A stretch of 64,000 bases of DNA from Carallia brachiata (taxonomy: Eukaryota; Streptophyta; Magnoliopsida; Malpighiales; Rhizophoraceae), in contig JADCRB010000007.1 of NCBI GenBank assembly GCA_021464245.1, forward strand, positions 2,976,532 to 3,040,531. Direction: 5' to 3'. The position numbers and the translations under genes are program-made. Every line of letters starts with the position of its first letter. The first letter of the stretch is position 1. Positions 24,340 through 36,801 of the stretch are shown here, in pieces. The notes under the pieces were generated by a model. The model ran no database searches, was not told the origin of the DNA, and saw only the letters and a list, made by a program, of their open reading frames with translations.

Positions 24340-25435
24340 TCTCATTCATAACAACATTGCTGTAAAAATAGAAAGATAGCATCCAGTTTATGAACATATG
24401 ACTAATAAGGGCAAGCTTTGTGCGGCAGGATCCAGTTCTAAACATATGGCCTAGTTTTGACAAAAAGACTGTAGGAGTGTAAATTGATAGCATTTATGAA
24501 TGCTTTATTTCATCACTCAGTAGTGATTAGTCAGCACTATCATCATACATAGCTAAGAACTACTGAGCTCTAGGACAGCCACGAAAGGACACAAAATAAC
24601 TCAATACTACCAAAGATCGTATGAGGCAAACATCTAGGGTGATATTAGATGAAAATAAATATACTACTAGAGTTAGGTCTGTGTATTGTGCTGAATTATA
24701 ATTTATTCATTGCAAAATAATATAGGTTTAGTTGGAGGTAGGTTGAAACAAACTAAATTCATATGCTTGAGTTCTTGATAAGTATTGATAAAAAATACTG
24801 ACGTAAGTTCAATTGTATAGCGGTCGAAACAAATTAGATTAATACATTTAGATAAATTCACAGTTGAAAGAACATGAACAATTAATTAGTAACTCAATGT
24901 TATTAATTATATACGAACATGAAGGAATAGTGAAAGAACAAGAACAACTAGTTAAGAAAAGTTGAAAAATAATTAATTCTCTCCTTAACCTGTAAATACA
25001 AAAATTTATAAAAGATTGTAATTTAACCCAAAGTAAATATATTAGGTCGAAGGAATAAAAAGTGAAATATAGCTTTCAAAATAAGTTAGCCACAACATCC
25101 AATTCAATGGTGATTCCTACAAAACTCCGAGAATCCAAAAATTAGAATTATTAAGGAGAATAAAAAATCGAATGAGAAAATATTGAGAATCAGAGGAAAT
25201 TAATATAGACCTATTAAGTGAATGTCGAATACGAAGATTGATCTCAACCTTCTATAGAACTTTTGATTTGTGAGTAGGATCACCTTTAAAAGATTTAGAG
25301 GTGATCAATAAAGAAATGTGGAAGAAGTGAAAAGTGTTATATATAATTGCAATTATATTTATGCCATGCACAGGTATAAAACAATTTTAACGATCTATCT
25401 TAGAATTTCATGATTTTTATAAAATTAAGAAGAGA
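24340..25435. repeat. Array linker 2, beginning with a relic of RPL18 intron 4
   Basis: Same composition as linker 1: about 310 bp similar to 31169-31470, then about 0.8 kb shared only with linker 1. Confidence 0.7.
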
Positions 25436-28230
25436 ACATACTTTATTTCATTTAGAACTTGGTATATTTGATGCTGAAAATTAATAAAATATGATTTATC
25501 TCTTTTATTCTGTTCGGAAAGAACACATTCATTTGACCATAGTTGTATCCTGTAAATTTTGCTAATGTTGTTGGAATTATCGTAGGGGCGGAGAGGGCCA
25601 GACTCTTGTTTATAGACATTAATAATTATCTCTTATAAAAAGAAGTCAAGAGTTATGTCTCATGAAGTTTTTTTTTTTTTGAATTATTCATTTGAAGAGT
25701 GTTTTTTAAGAGTCATATTTCTTTTTTTTTTTTTATCTATTAAGGGGTTCATTGCTCCATAAGTCATACAATAAAGATAAATTTACTCATTCTCATAAAT
25801 CTTACATTTTTTTTTTTAGATTAGAATTCAATATTTTTCATATAATAGTATGTTAATTTTAACTACCAAAATGTCTCTTAAAAGATGAGTCATATTTCTT
25901 TAATTATGAATAAAATTTGAGTATTAAATATTCTTGTTAAATTATTTATAATTTTACCAAATAAATTTTTATTTAATAAGGAGTCTCATCACCTCGACGC
26001 AGAAATAAAATATATGAGAAACAGACACGTAATAATCTGACCTTTAATAAAATATTCTATAATATATTGTATGCTATTATTTTTCTTAAAATAAGAACTC
26101 GTAAATTTACCCTTATCTTTTATTTTTTTTTGGGTACATTAAATGTACACTTATCATAAATTAGACTAAATAAGAAAATATTATCAAATTAAGTTAAGGG
26201 TTAATTAGTCGATATCATATTAGATTTGGATTCCCTTTCCCTAATCAGCCTGCTTTCCCATTTGCATTTGAAAAATCTATTAGATTAGATATATTTATAT
26301 ATATGATCGTCGCTACAATTGAGAAAGCCATAAGTGACTGTAAAAAGCCAGCAAAGAGAGGAAAGCAGAAGAGATGGAGAAGATAGAGCACAGCACGGTG
26401 GAGACCAATGGGATTAATATGCACGTAGCTTCAATAGGGACTGGTCCGGCAATCCTCTTTCTGCACGGCTTCCCGGAACTCTGGTACTCTTGGCGCCACC
26501 AGCTCCTCTCTCTCTCCTCACTTGGCTACCGCTGCATAGCCCCCGACCTCCGCGGCTACGGTGACACCGACGCCCCTGCTTCCGTCACCGAATACACCGC
26601 GTTCCATGTCGTCGGCGACCTTGTCGGGCTGCTCGACTCGCTGGGCATTGACCGGGTTTTCTTGGTGGGTCATGACTGGGGCGCCATCATCGCTTGGCAT
26701 TTCTGCATGTTCAGGCCTGATAGAGTCAAAGCCTTGGTTAACATGAGCGTGCATTTATATCCAAGAGACCCACACAAGAAGCCCGTTGAGAGATTCAGGG
26801 ACTTGTTTGGCGACGATTACTATATTTGCAGGTTTCAGGTCAGCGACTATTAGCAATGGCTCAATCTACCTGGAATTTGATTACGCTGTTGTAATTGTGT
26901 AATGGGATGTCAGCACACTACGCGTGTTTTAATTCACGGTTATTATAAGTTGCTTGAATGGTTATTGAGTAAAGTTACCAAATTTTGCTGTAGAAACCAG
27001 GTGAAATTGAAGAAGCCTTTGCTCAGATTGACACTTCGAAGCTGGTAAGAGAATTTCTCACATCTCGCAGCTCAGAGCCACCCCGTCTGCCTAAAGAAAT
27101 TGGATTCAGAGGCTTGCCTGAAATTTCAGCCTTGCCCCCTTGGCTGTCAGAAGCTGATATCGAATACTATGCCAGTAAATTTAACCAGAAAGGCTTCACT
27201 GGAGGGTTAAACTACTATCGCTGTATGAATCTGTAAGTTTCACACTATTATTGCGTTTCAGAACAAATCATCTGAAAAATTGCTTGTGGGTTTACTTTTA
27301 GTCATACCGTTTAAACTCCTGACTGCATTTGATGTTCCAGTTTCATTTTGGAAGTGACAGAGTTCAGGATGCTCAAGTCTTTGTTCTGTTTTGTTGCAGG
27401 ACCTGGGAGCTGATGGCACCATGGGCTGGTCTACAAATTCAAGTCCCAGTCAAGTTTATTGTCGGGGACCTGGACATTACCTATGCCTACCCCGGTGCAA
27501 AGGAATATTTACACCATGGAGGCTTAAAAAAAATTGTCCCATTTTTACAAGAAGTGGTTGTAATGGAGGGAGTGGCACACTTTCTGAACCAGGAAAAGCC
27601 GGATGAAGTCAGTGCCCATATATATGACTTTGTCAAGATGTTTTGATCGACATAACTGAAGCAAACAATCCTTTGTTTTTCATGTGTAAGCTTGGAACGT
27701 TTTCTTTATGCTGCAGTTTCCTGTGTGGTAATCAGGTGTCTGAACAAGTTGCCTAGGTTTGGGCAGCCCTCATTTTTCCGGTTGGTGTCAGGAGACGTCG
27801 ATTTGAAAGTGTTATGAATTTATTATCTTGTCAAATGAGTGCACATTATCTAAGTTGTCAATCCCAATTTAGATATGACGCGGAGTGAAATAGTCCAAAA
27901 TTTTTATGGTTTAAGATTAATCCTAGAGAATCGAATTTTGGAATTCAAATAAAAAAATGTTTGAATATATATATGATTAAAATTAGATTAACGTAAATTT
28001 TGTGCGAAGATTTTTTTTTTTTTGGTCAGTGTGTGAAGAAAAATATCTAAAAAGTTCAACCTTAGGGTAGTCTTAATTAGGCCGAATTATTATCAAACTG
28101 GAAATGATTAAAGTCAAGAACAGTCGGTAATTATGGAGCGGTTCTGATGGCAGCATTGATAGAGTCGGACAGAAAACTATTCGTCTGGGAACACGTTAAC
28201 TATCTGCGGAAACAAACTTTTGTGCCGTTT
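25435..28230 (+). repeat. Tandem duplication block, unit 3
   Basis: Third copy of the block. Its downstream part is interrupted: the relic shared with units 1 and 2 stops near 28230 and resumes at about 29940, next to RPL18. Unit 3 is therefore the copy that kept the original arrangement of hydrolase followed by RPL18. Confidence 0.7.
26374..27646 (+). CDS. Soluble epoxide hydrolase, tandem copy 3, intact
   Basis: Exons 26374-26838, 26994-27232 and 27400-27646 give 316 residues, the usual size for plant soluble epoxide hydrolases that lack the N-terminal phosphatase domain of animal enzymes. Likely cytosolic; hydrolyses fatty-acid epoxides to diols (cutin monomers, defence oxylipins). HGFP at residues 31-34 forms the oxyanion hole. 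D101 in GHDWG is the nucleophile, D260 in GDLDITY and H295 in GVAHF complete the triad. Cap tyrosines that activate the epoxide are expected at Y149/Y150 (DDYYIC) and Y229/Y230 (NYYRC). No signal peptide. All introns are GT-AG. The ATG context and first residues MEKIEH are shared by all three copies. Confidence 0.95.
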
Positions 28231-29935
28231 TTTTTTATTTTATTATTTTGTCTTTTTTATTAGAAGGCCGGTTAAAACATCAGTTATACAATTAGATTAA
28301 TTTTTAAAATTTTTGTAAATTTTACACATGTAAGAGATTGAGATTGAGATTTCTATGATAGAAATCTTTAATATATATGCTACAGTAGGAACTTAGATGC
28401 ACAGACAGAACATTGGAGATGGTTAGACATTAGGCAACAGTGCTTTGTCTGACATAACGAAAATATGTCTATTAAAAGAAATTTGGACACAGCTCAGACA
28501 CACAATTAACATGCTTTAGATACAACATCGGAGACACGCTAAATGCACGACTAAAATACTTTTGTGATTTTGACAAAAAAAAAGTCTACTTAATCAAAAG
28601 TTACTGTTACACTTGTAAGTAAAGGTCACGTTTTCTATTTATATCTGTGACTCAAAGTCGGATGAGAACAGAAAGAAGCATTTCCAATAGAATAGCGGTA
28701 GATGAAGAGGAAGCGCCCTTTTCAAGCTGAAGGCCGAACGGACTCAATCGGACAGAGCAAGATAGCATAGGTTATCGGTTCTCTTGCTTTGCTAATTTTT
28801 GTTGGTAATCCGCAAAGTTCTGATTGATTTCCACTGTGCTTGCTCGAGAGCTACCTTCCTGTTATGCTTTCTGTCTTGGGTCAACCAAGTCATTCAATAG
28901 TCCAACAAATTTTGCTGTCGCAGGGCACATAGGGAAGTAGCTCTGCTCTGTTCAGTATCATAAGTACTGAATGTTCCTTGAAGGGGTATGTCCTAAGTAT
29001 AAGTTTTCCCTTCTTCTGCCACATAGCTGGTGGGTTGCCCGGAATCAGAGGAATTCATGGACAGCTACTGTTAAAAAGCATGAACTCTAAATTTGCCTAG
29101 GTGTGGACAAAGACCTTTCAATACTGTAAGTAATATGCCTCGCGCTTGCACTTCCACTTATTGGATTGAACTGAGACTGGTACTGGTTGACTAAAAGGGA
29201 GGCTTCTTAACTGAAATAATAGTGCACTAAGAGAAATGCCTTTTGTTTTTTAATAGTTATGATATCAAGTCTTCTTAATTTTTTTGGACTCATATTAATA
29301 ATTTTATTAAATTTATTGCACAATTATATATACAAGAATCACATGATAAATATAAAGACATTAAAAAAATTCAGCTATTTTTAATGTGGCGACTTATTCT
29401 TAATTCATAAAATAATGGAAATAAACAACCCCAAACGGGAAAAAAAATCTTCTCCCAGATTCTCAAATTTATTTTTTAAAAATGGACAGGGGATTACTCT
29501 TCAGATAGAAAATCTTAATAAACAAGTATCTATCCAATGAATTATTATCAAAAATTAGTATTAGATAATGAAATAAAAACCATAAAACGTAAAAAGAATT
29601 TGATATTGCATATTTTGTTATTTCTAATTATTTTTTATTTCTAATTTTGGTTTAATTCAATAATATTTTCACATTAAATTAGAAGTTTAATGAAATTAGG
29701 ATTTAAATCCTATGAATATCAATAAATTTGATTTTCTTGGAAAACTTTCACGTTAACCAGCATAACAATAAGAGTAAGAAACTCAATTTAATCAATTACG
29801 ATCTAACACATATTACATTTTACTCAATTTATATTAACAATTATTCACATACATCTATCTATGACTCGCGTAAAGTGCAGGATATATCCTTAAATGTTTG
29901 TGTGTCCTACCTGTCTGTGATTTTTATTTATGCAG
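28231..29935. other. Unique spacer interrupting unit 3 downstream sequence
   Basis: About 1.7 kb absent from units 1 and 2. 28640-29230 is less AT-rich but holds no recognisable frame; the rest is AT-rich. No supported gene. Confidence 0.5.
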
Positions 29936-30688
29936 GTTACTGTGTCGTCGTGTTCATGTGTCTCGGTGTTTACGGCACGGATATGGCGCCAGGAAGAAAT
30001 GCGTTGTTGATGGTGATGTGATCTGGTATGGTGTCCCGCATGGAGACCATTTCTATAGCATGTCTTTACAGAAAAAGTGAGCCAAGGATGAAGTTACCTA
30101 TTGAGTCACCATTAGACATAAAAAAATGGTGCTACCAAACACTTTTAGCAGCTGTTGTGGATACATCAGCCATAACAAGTTCCAAAACACCGTTAAAAGT
30201 CCTGGTTGCAAGCACTGCAGTTTAGAAACATTTCCACACCTAGTTGTACATGAGAAACATTCAATACTTGGAAGGAGTTCAGTCTGATCGGCTATGCCCA
30301 ATCGAGGTCAATTGGGTTAAAAATACCCTCAAGACGCCAGTAAAAATATTCAAAGATGTAGCTCTCGAGGCAAAAAGCCATCATCTTAGACACATCAGTT
30401 ACCATAACAAATACTAGAGTTTGACACTATTTTACTTTCACCCACAGAGGGCTATCCAAGCTATAGCTGTAGCACACAATAAAACACTGCGAGAAACCCA
30501 CAGGGACCCTTAATCGACGTATCAATTGTTTACATCAACATGCTCAACAAAATTGCAATTGTCAATCAGTTAAGATAACACAATTGTCCTGGAGGGAAGT
30601 GAAAATAAAACCAAAAGAAATTGCATATTGGAGACGTAACACATCTGCTAGGTAGGATGATTTGTATTTCCCGCACAAGCTTGAAAAT

Positions 30689-32306
30689 TCAAACCCTAAA
30701 ACCCCTGCTATTCCTTCTTCCTCTAGCCCTCTCAAATTTCCTGCCCTTTGATCGTACATAGGGTTTGGTGTGGCTATGTGGCACACCCGGGGCTGGTCCA
30801 AAGTGCTTCACAGCCTCACGAGCATTCTTGGGACCTCTAAGAAGAACCTGAGATATTGAGCCACAAAATTTTCACTCAGATTATCCCCCATGATAATCAC
30901 TTTAAAGATAAAATTTTCAACCAAACCAGAAAACAATGGCAGGAATAACTTGCACACATAACCTAGAAAGACAATGTTAGTGGGAACCTAGAAAGGGAGT
31001 TGATGACTAGAATTGAAAATGATTAATATAACCGACTAAGAATTATGCAATCATACGAAGGTGTCTGTGTAAAATTTTAATACAAAGTACATAAGCTAAC
31101 CATCAAGGGATTGATGAAACAAGTGAAGCTCTTGCCGTGCCACATTTATTCCTTTCCAACTTTATGTTATTCATAAAAAGAATGCCATAAATGTAGAAAG
31201 ACAGTATCCAATCCTGAACATATGACAACAGCAAGCTCCATGGGACGGTATCCAGTTCTGAACATATGGCCCTCTTTCGGTACAAGACTCAAAAGTGCAA
31301 ATTGATATTAAGAATACTTTGTATGACCACTCGGTTGTGATTAGTCAGGACTAGCATACATAGCATTTCAGAAGAACCACTGAGATCCAGGACAACAATG
31401 AATGGCAAAGCAATCTAATCAATAGGCTATCAAAGATAGTATGAGGCAAACATAAAGGGCGAAATTAGCTGGCATACCGTGTTCTGACCAAGAGGAGCTC
31501 GAAGAGCAAGTTGGTCAAATGTCAAGCATTCCCCACCCGCCTTCTCAATCCTAGCCCTGGCAGTCTCCGTGAACCTCAGGGCAGTAACCTTCAAAGCAGG
31601 GACCTCATAAACCCGAATATCATCAGTTACAGTCCCAACAACCACAGCAATCTTGTTCTCCTGATTACCAAAAAACAAAACACCAATTAAAGAGACTAGA
31701 CTTCATAATCCAACATTACGAAGCTTTTCTCAGCTTTCAGCTAGTAACTCCTCAAACATAACAGAATTTCAAATCCCTTTTTCTGGTCCCTATATTTCGA
31801 CTTGGCAGTTAAACAAACTCCGAGATCAAACAATAGGTAAATGAAAAATGAATCAAGCAACAAAGATTAACAGAGACGCACCTTGCCCTTCACGAACCTA
31901 ATCAAACGAGAGAGGGAGAGAGGAGGCTTGTTGGCCTTGCTCATGAAAAGCCGTTTCAGTATCACCGCATTGAAATTGCTCCCGGTCCTCCTCACCAGAA
32001 ACCGGTACAACTGTTCACAGATCCACACAATTAATATCCACCAAATCCTAATAAAGAAAAAAAAAAAGATAGAAACATAGATGAAAAGATAGATAGAAAG
32101 ATAGAAGAATAGGGACCTTGACAAGGAGCTTGAGGTAAATATCATTGGACTTAGGGGCAGTGCGCTTCGTCTTCTTGCTCTTGCCGCCGGCTTTCAAATC
32201 TATACCCTGAAAGCAACCGCACGGCCGACCCAGTCAGCCATAAACATGTGAAGAGAAAAATAAAATGCAAGGGACTGGGAATTCTAGGCGGAGAAGAAGA
32301 TACCAT
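30689..32306 (-). CDS. RPL18: Cytosolic 60S ribosomal protein L18 (eL18)
   Basis: Component of the large cytosolic ribosomal subunit. Minus-strand exons are 32306-32304 (the ATG alone), 32206-32117, 32010-31882, 31660-31478 and 30847-30689, each ending in a GT-AG junction and in phase. The product is 187 residues, the normal length in plants. It begins [20 protein letters not shown], contains [20 protein letters not shown] and [20 protein letters not shown], and ends [11 protein letters not shown]. An initiator codon alone in exon 1 is common in plant ribosomal protein genes. Intron 4 (30848-31477) is the source of the sequence found in the epoxide hydrolase array linkers. The gene faces the hydrolase array tail to tail. 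Confidence 0.97.
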
Positions 32307-32433
32307 TGTCGTGGAGGACCTCGAGACAGTTCTGGCTCCGCCGCTGATGTGTTGCCGCTGCTGCTGCTGCCGCCGCTGATCGGCGAGGCAAAAGGTCTCC
32401 TCAGAGGGGAAAAATGAAGGTTGCTAGTAGTGC

Positions 32434-32441
32434 TAGGGTTT
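32434..32441 (-). promoter_or_regulatory. Telo-box upstream of RPL18
   Basis: AAACCCTA on the minus strand, about 130 bases upstream of the ATG. Telo-boxes are common near the start of plant ribosomal protein genes and support coordinated expression in dividing cells. Confidence 0.6.
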
Positions 32442-32644
32442 GTTTGGAGTTTAACTGCTACTTGTTAGTACACGTGACATGCACGTGACATTTGGTTTGA
32501 GTGTCCGTGTCAGCAAAAGTGGACCCCACTGTGGGTCACACTTTCGCCAGATCAAATAGCCCACGGAGTCTACTGGAGGTCGGTTATGAGCTTTGACTCA
32601 ATCGCACAAACAAGGGGGTGTTTGGTTTTTTAGTTTTTTTTTTA

Positions 32645-33517
32645 GGGTGTTTGGTTTTTTGTTTTAAGGATGGTATTGTTGTTACTTTTTAAAAGCATAA
32701 GAATTAAAATATTTGATTAAATTTTTTACCAGTAATTAATTGTTCATAAATAATTTAAACAGTTATTATTGAAAAAATAAGAATATTTTTACTTTTTATT
32801 TTTATAAGTAATTAATTAATAATAAAATTACAAAACTAACTTTAAAAAGTGATGCTCTTGATCAATGCTTTGTGGCATTGTTTACGGGACGCTTTTTGTT
32901 TTTAGCGAAGTATGCACAGGGATGCTCGATCATTAAAGTTTTTTTTTTTTTGGCACTATTACTTTGTGAACAGTATATTAAGATAACACTATTTTTGCCA
33001 AAATTCTGTATTGGGGACGGACGCTAAAGCTTTTTCTTTTAAAATTTTTTTAATGGATGATATATAAAAATAATGTTATTTTATTAAAATTTAATGTAGG
33101 TACTAATGTACAAATTTATTATAAAAATAATATTATTTCAAGTATAGTAACACCTCTCTTTTCTCTATTTTTTTTAAAAAATTTTATTATAAGGACAATA
33201 ACATATATAGTAAAAATAATATTATTATTTTTATGTACAGTATTTTATATAGTAAAAATAAAAATAAAATTTATTATAAATATAGTTAATCTTCAAATTA
33301 CACTTTTAATAAATTTTTATTTAAATACATTAGATGAATTTTCATAATACTCATTTAGATTAGATAAAAATAAAAGATAATGAAATATAACGTTTAAAAT
33401 GATCATTTTATTATTTGATTAACAACCATTAGTATTAATTTAATCAAATAATACGATTACATTTTATTCATCAACAACAATAATCAATACTAACAACACC
33501 AATCAAACTAAACACCC
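32645..33517. mobile_element. 873-bp MITE-like element, GGGTGTTTGG family, copy 1
   Basis: Left end GGGTGTTTGGTTT; the right end reverse-complemented reads GGGTGTTTAGTTT. TTTA abuts both ends (32641-32644 and 33518-33521), consistent with a 3-4-bp target duplication of the PIF/Harbinger kind. Interior is AT-rich and non-coding. A second GGGGGTGTTTGG start lies 30 bp further left, so the element may be nested or its left end duplicated. Confidence 0.6.
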
Positions 33518-33619
33518 TTTAAAAGTCGGGAAATATCATGCATGTAGCATCAAAATAATAGTAGAAGCCCTTAAGCTCTACTGTGCACCGCAATTTCCCT
33601 ATCGTGCGCCAGGAGTTAG

Positions 33620-34345
33620 TCTATGGTCATTATTCGATTCAGTCGGTTTCTCCATTCTTGGTCGCCAGTTGGTGCTCCTTTACGAGCTTTATTAGTCCTT
33701 GGTGGCTTTATTTTTTTGGTTGGATTTGTAGTAATTGAGCTTTGTTTGGGGCTCGATTGGTTATTGTCACTGTTCGTTGTCCTTCTTGGTTGTCGGTGCT
33801 TATCTGCTTCAAATCCTCGCCCGATGGGCGCCTACCCTACCTCTCCCGGTTGTTTTGCAGCCGACAGCGGCAAGGGCTCATTTTCTTTTGTTTACAGTCA
33901 TGCCTTGTCCAAATGGGATTTTAGGTTTCAATGGTTCCAACGACTGTTTGCTTGATGGAAGGTTTCTTAGGTTTGGGTGCGCCTGCCATCTCCCTGTTGT
34001 TTTCGAGTGGATCGGCAGTGGTCTGAGTTGGTGGTTGTTATTGTTTGTAGTCGTTTCGGCATGTTGCTGCCTGTTTGGTGGCGTTGTCCTCATCACTAGC
34101 ATTGCGTCAGTGTCGGCCCCGTCCTGTCCAGTGACTGGTGAGGGCAATGGAGGGTTGTTTTAGGCCTTGTGCCTTCAGCCTGTGGGCCTCTTCTTCCTAG
34201 GCTTTGGGTCCAGGTTTTTCTCTGATTGGTCCTTGTTGTTTTTCCTTCCTATGGGCTTTGCGGTTGTTTGGGCTCTCCAGACCTTTTGTATGTACGAATA
34301 GTTTTGGGTCTTATTATATTTTTCGCTTATCTAATAAAATTTTGT
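33620..34345 (+). other. GC-richer, T-rich block, possibly a LINE 3' tail
   Basis: Open in more than one frame at once, with protein-like translations rich in Leu, Val, Phe and Cys but no motif. It ends with TTTTTCGCTTATCTAATAAA and TTGTTGCTGTTG, a style seen at 3' ends of plant non-LTR elements. No reverse-transcriptase residues are visible. Probably transposon-derived; uncertain. Confidence 0.35.
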
Positions 34346-34495
34346 TGCTGTTGTTCAATATGAATCAAAATATTATTAAAATGATATAAATTATTAGATG
34401 ATTTAATTAAAAAAAATAAAAATAAAAATAAATTATTATATGTCATTAAATGAAATTATTTTACTACTTTAGTATTAACAAAGAGATGTCACTTA

Positions 34496-34945
34496 GAGGG
34501 TGTTTGGTTTTGCTGTTATTGATTACTGTTACTGTAACTGATTATTAATCATTGTTGCTGATTACTAGTTACTGTTATTGATTCCTATTGCTAATGACTA
34601 AAGTAAAATAATAGTATTTAATTAATTTAGTACTTGTTGTTACTAGTTAAATAATAAAATAATTATTTTAGATATTTTATTTCTATTTCATATAATAGAT
34701 AATTTTTATACCTCTAATTAATTTAAATTAGTCTTATTAAAATATATCTCATATATTTATTAATAAAATTTCATTAAATATAAGACTTGAAGATTAACTA
34801 TAATTTATAATAAATACGTAAAAATTCTATTCTAATTACTATTTATAAAATAATAAACAAATATTATATCTACTATTCAGATTATTATGCTTAAAAATAT
34901 TATATTATTTATGTTATATAAATTACTATTTATATTGTAACAAAA
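34496..34945. mobile_element. GGGTGTTTGG-family MITE, copy 2 (right end unclear)
   Basis: Starts GAGGGTGTTTGGTTTTGCTG after TTA. Inside, ATATAAGACTTGAAGATTAA is matched by ATATAACTTGAAGATCAA near 61680-61700, and in reverse orientation near 33285. No clear right terminal repeat. Confidence 0.5.
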
Positions 34946-34949
34946 AAAA

Positions 34950-36318
34950 AGAGCTTGTAGATGGAAGACGCTGCGCCTTATAGGAGTAAGAAGACATGAA
35001 TTTTTTTAAAAAAAATTTTCTTTCTTGTTTTTGAACAAGTAAGAAATAATAGTTTTTATTAAAAATATCATTTTAATTATTAATGGGCCACCTTTGCTTG
35101 CTCTCCGCCCACGATTTCCAGAAAACGCCCCTCCTTTCGTTGTGCGTGCCGCGTCAGAGTAGAGGACAATTTTGTAACAAAAAAATATTCAGTTGTTGTT
35201 TACTCCTAAAAGCAGGTCAAGGCAGCATTTGTTATCAGCTGCTGATAGGGACGAAATGCAACTTGAAGAACAGCTGAAAAATCTTAACCAAACAGTATAA
35301 TATCTTGCTGATCCTTTTCTAACAGCAAGAGCAACCTCCAGCAGCAAAAACAGACACCCCCTTATTAATCTTAAAAGTTAATAACTTAAAATCACAAAAT
35401 TAATAACTTTTCACCGACTTCTTTTTTTTATTATTATGTTTTTAACAGTAGCAACCCCTATGAAAGAGTAATAACAAACTACTGAAATTTTGTAAAAGAA
35501 AAATGAATAAGAAAAAGGAAATACAAAAGGTATTATAATTTTAAGGAAAGTTTTTTTTTTAAGGAAATTTTAATGAAACCTTATAAAAGGGTAGTTTAGA
35601 ATTTACGTGAAGGTTCCTTAAATTTTTTTTTTCTTTCTAAATATCAAATTCTAATTCAAGGTACACATCAACATTATAAATTATAGACTGCCACGGAGAA
35701 CATATCATAAATCACGACAAAATTGCAACAATAACAAATGGCAGGCCTTGGATCCGCACTGAATAACACTGAATAACAAATGGCAGGCCTTGGATCCGCA
35801 CTGCAGTGATCTCACGACAGCACTGCAGTGATCTCACGATTACCTGTCGACATAAGTAGCCAGACGTATCGGATTCCGACACCAAACCTGCCGGCTCGTC
35901 GACGAAATGTCTATCCCATGTGTTTAATGCTGATCGATAAATAAAAGTTAACACCTAAACTGGTAATTTAACGTATTTTTTTATGTATTTAATTTAAATT
36001 TAAAATTTTATTCTAATAATTCCTTAAACACAGGAGGTTGAGTGTTTATGCTTTAATATTAAAATAACAGTTCAAATTAATATAAAAATAAAAAAAAATC
36101 AAATTATCAATTACACTGGCACCTTGTGTGGTAACTAAAGTTCCACCCACCCACTTCAATTTTTCTAAAGTTTCATTTGACGGGCATTAACATTGTCTGC
36201 AATCAAACAAACAAAAAATTATAAAAACAAAAAGGAAAACAAAATAGAAAGCCCATTCTCCCACCATTTCACATAGGCAAGGCTTGGAAGAACGATTCTG
36301 TCTCTCAAAGTCTAATTA
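34950..36318. other. Spacer upstream of the DUF538 cluster
   Basis: No supported gene. Contains the short tandem repeats at 35730-35839 and AT-rich DNA up to the first DUF538 gene. Confidence 0.5.
35730..35839. repeat. Two short tandem duplications side by side
   Basis: A 32-bp string containing GGCAGGCCTTGGATCCGCAC occurs at 35730-35761 and, unchanged, at 35772-35803 (period 42). Overlapping its end, GCACTGCAGTGATCTCACGA occurs at 35798-35817 and 35820-35839 (period 22). Confidence 0.9.
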
Positions 36319-36801
36319 ATGGATCTCGCAGGACCAGTTCTCTTAGCTCTGCTGACTACCTGCTTCACGCCGCTATTTGCTTATGGAGACAGCAAGCTAA
36401 CAGCATACCAAGTTCTTGAACAATACGACTTCCCAATCGGCCTGATTCCAAAAGGAGTAACTGGGTACGAGTTAAACAGCGAGACGGGCGAGTTCTCGGC
36501 GTATTTGAACCAAACTTGTAAATTTCCCATCGAGTCCTACGAGCTTGAGTACAAGTCTGCCATTACGGGTATCATATCCAAAGACAGGCTCAGGAACTTG
36601 AAGGGTGTCCATGTTAAGGTTCTGTTCTTGTGGTTCAGTATTGTGGAAGTGGTGCGTGACGGCGACGATATTGAATTCTCTGTTGGGATTGCTTCGGCCA
36701 ATTTTCCCATCGACAACTTCCTGGAGTGTCCCCAGTGTGGCTGTGGGTTAGATTGCAACAAGTTGATCAAGGAGTCTGATGGGCTTGTCTCTTCCGCTTA
36801 A
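36319..36801 (+). CDS. DUF538 family secreted protein, paralogue 1
   Basis: Single-exon gene of 160 residues. N-terminal signal peptide (MDLAGPVLLALLTTCFTPLFAYG), then the DUF538 domain from about residue 27. Recognisable signatures are LEQYDFPIGLIPKGVTGYEL, VKVLFLWFSIVEVVRDGD, EFSVGIASANFP and the cysteine cluster CPQCGCGLDC near the end. DUF538 is plant-specific and of undefined biochemistry; the named Arabidopsis member SVB affects trichome and plant growth, and a lipid-binding-type fold has been suggested for the family. The next paralogue begins 0.85 kb downstream on the same strand, so this is a local duplication. Confidence 0.93.
   Translation: MDLAGPVLLALLTTCFTPLFAYGDSKLTAYQVLEQYDFPIGLIPKGVTGYELNSETGEFSAYLNQTCKFPIESYELEYKSAITGIISKDRLRNLKGVHVKVLFLWFSIVEVVRDGDDIEFSVGIASANFPIDNFLECPQCGCGLDCNKLIKESDGLVSSA

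Noticed and set aside
33623..34163. Open frames of 110 and 142 codons as genes
   Set aside because: They overlap in different frames, lack any motif, and the composition fits a T-rich transposon tail.
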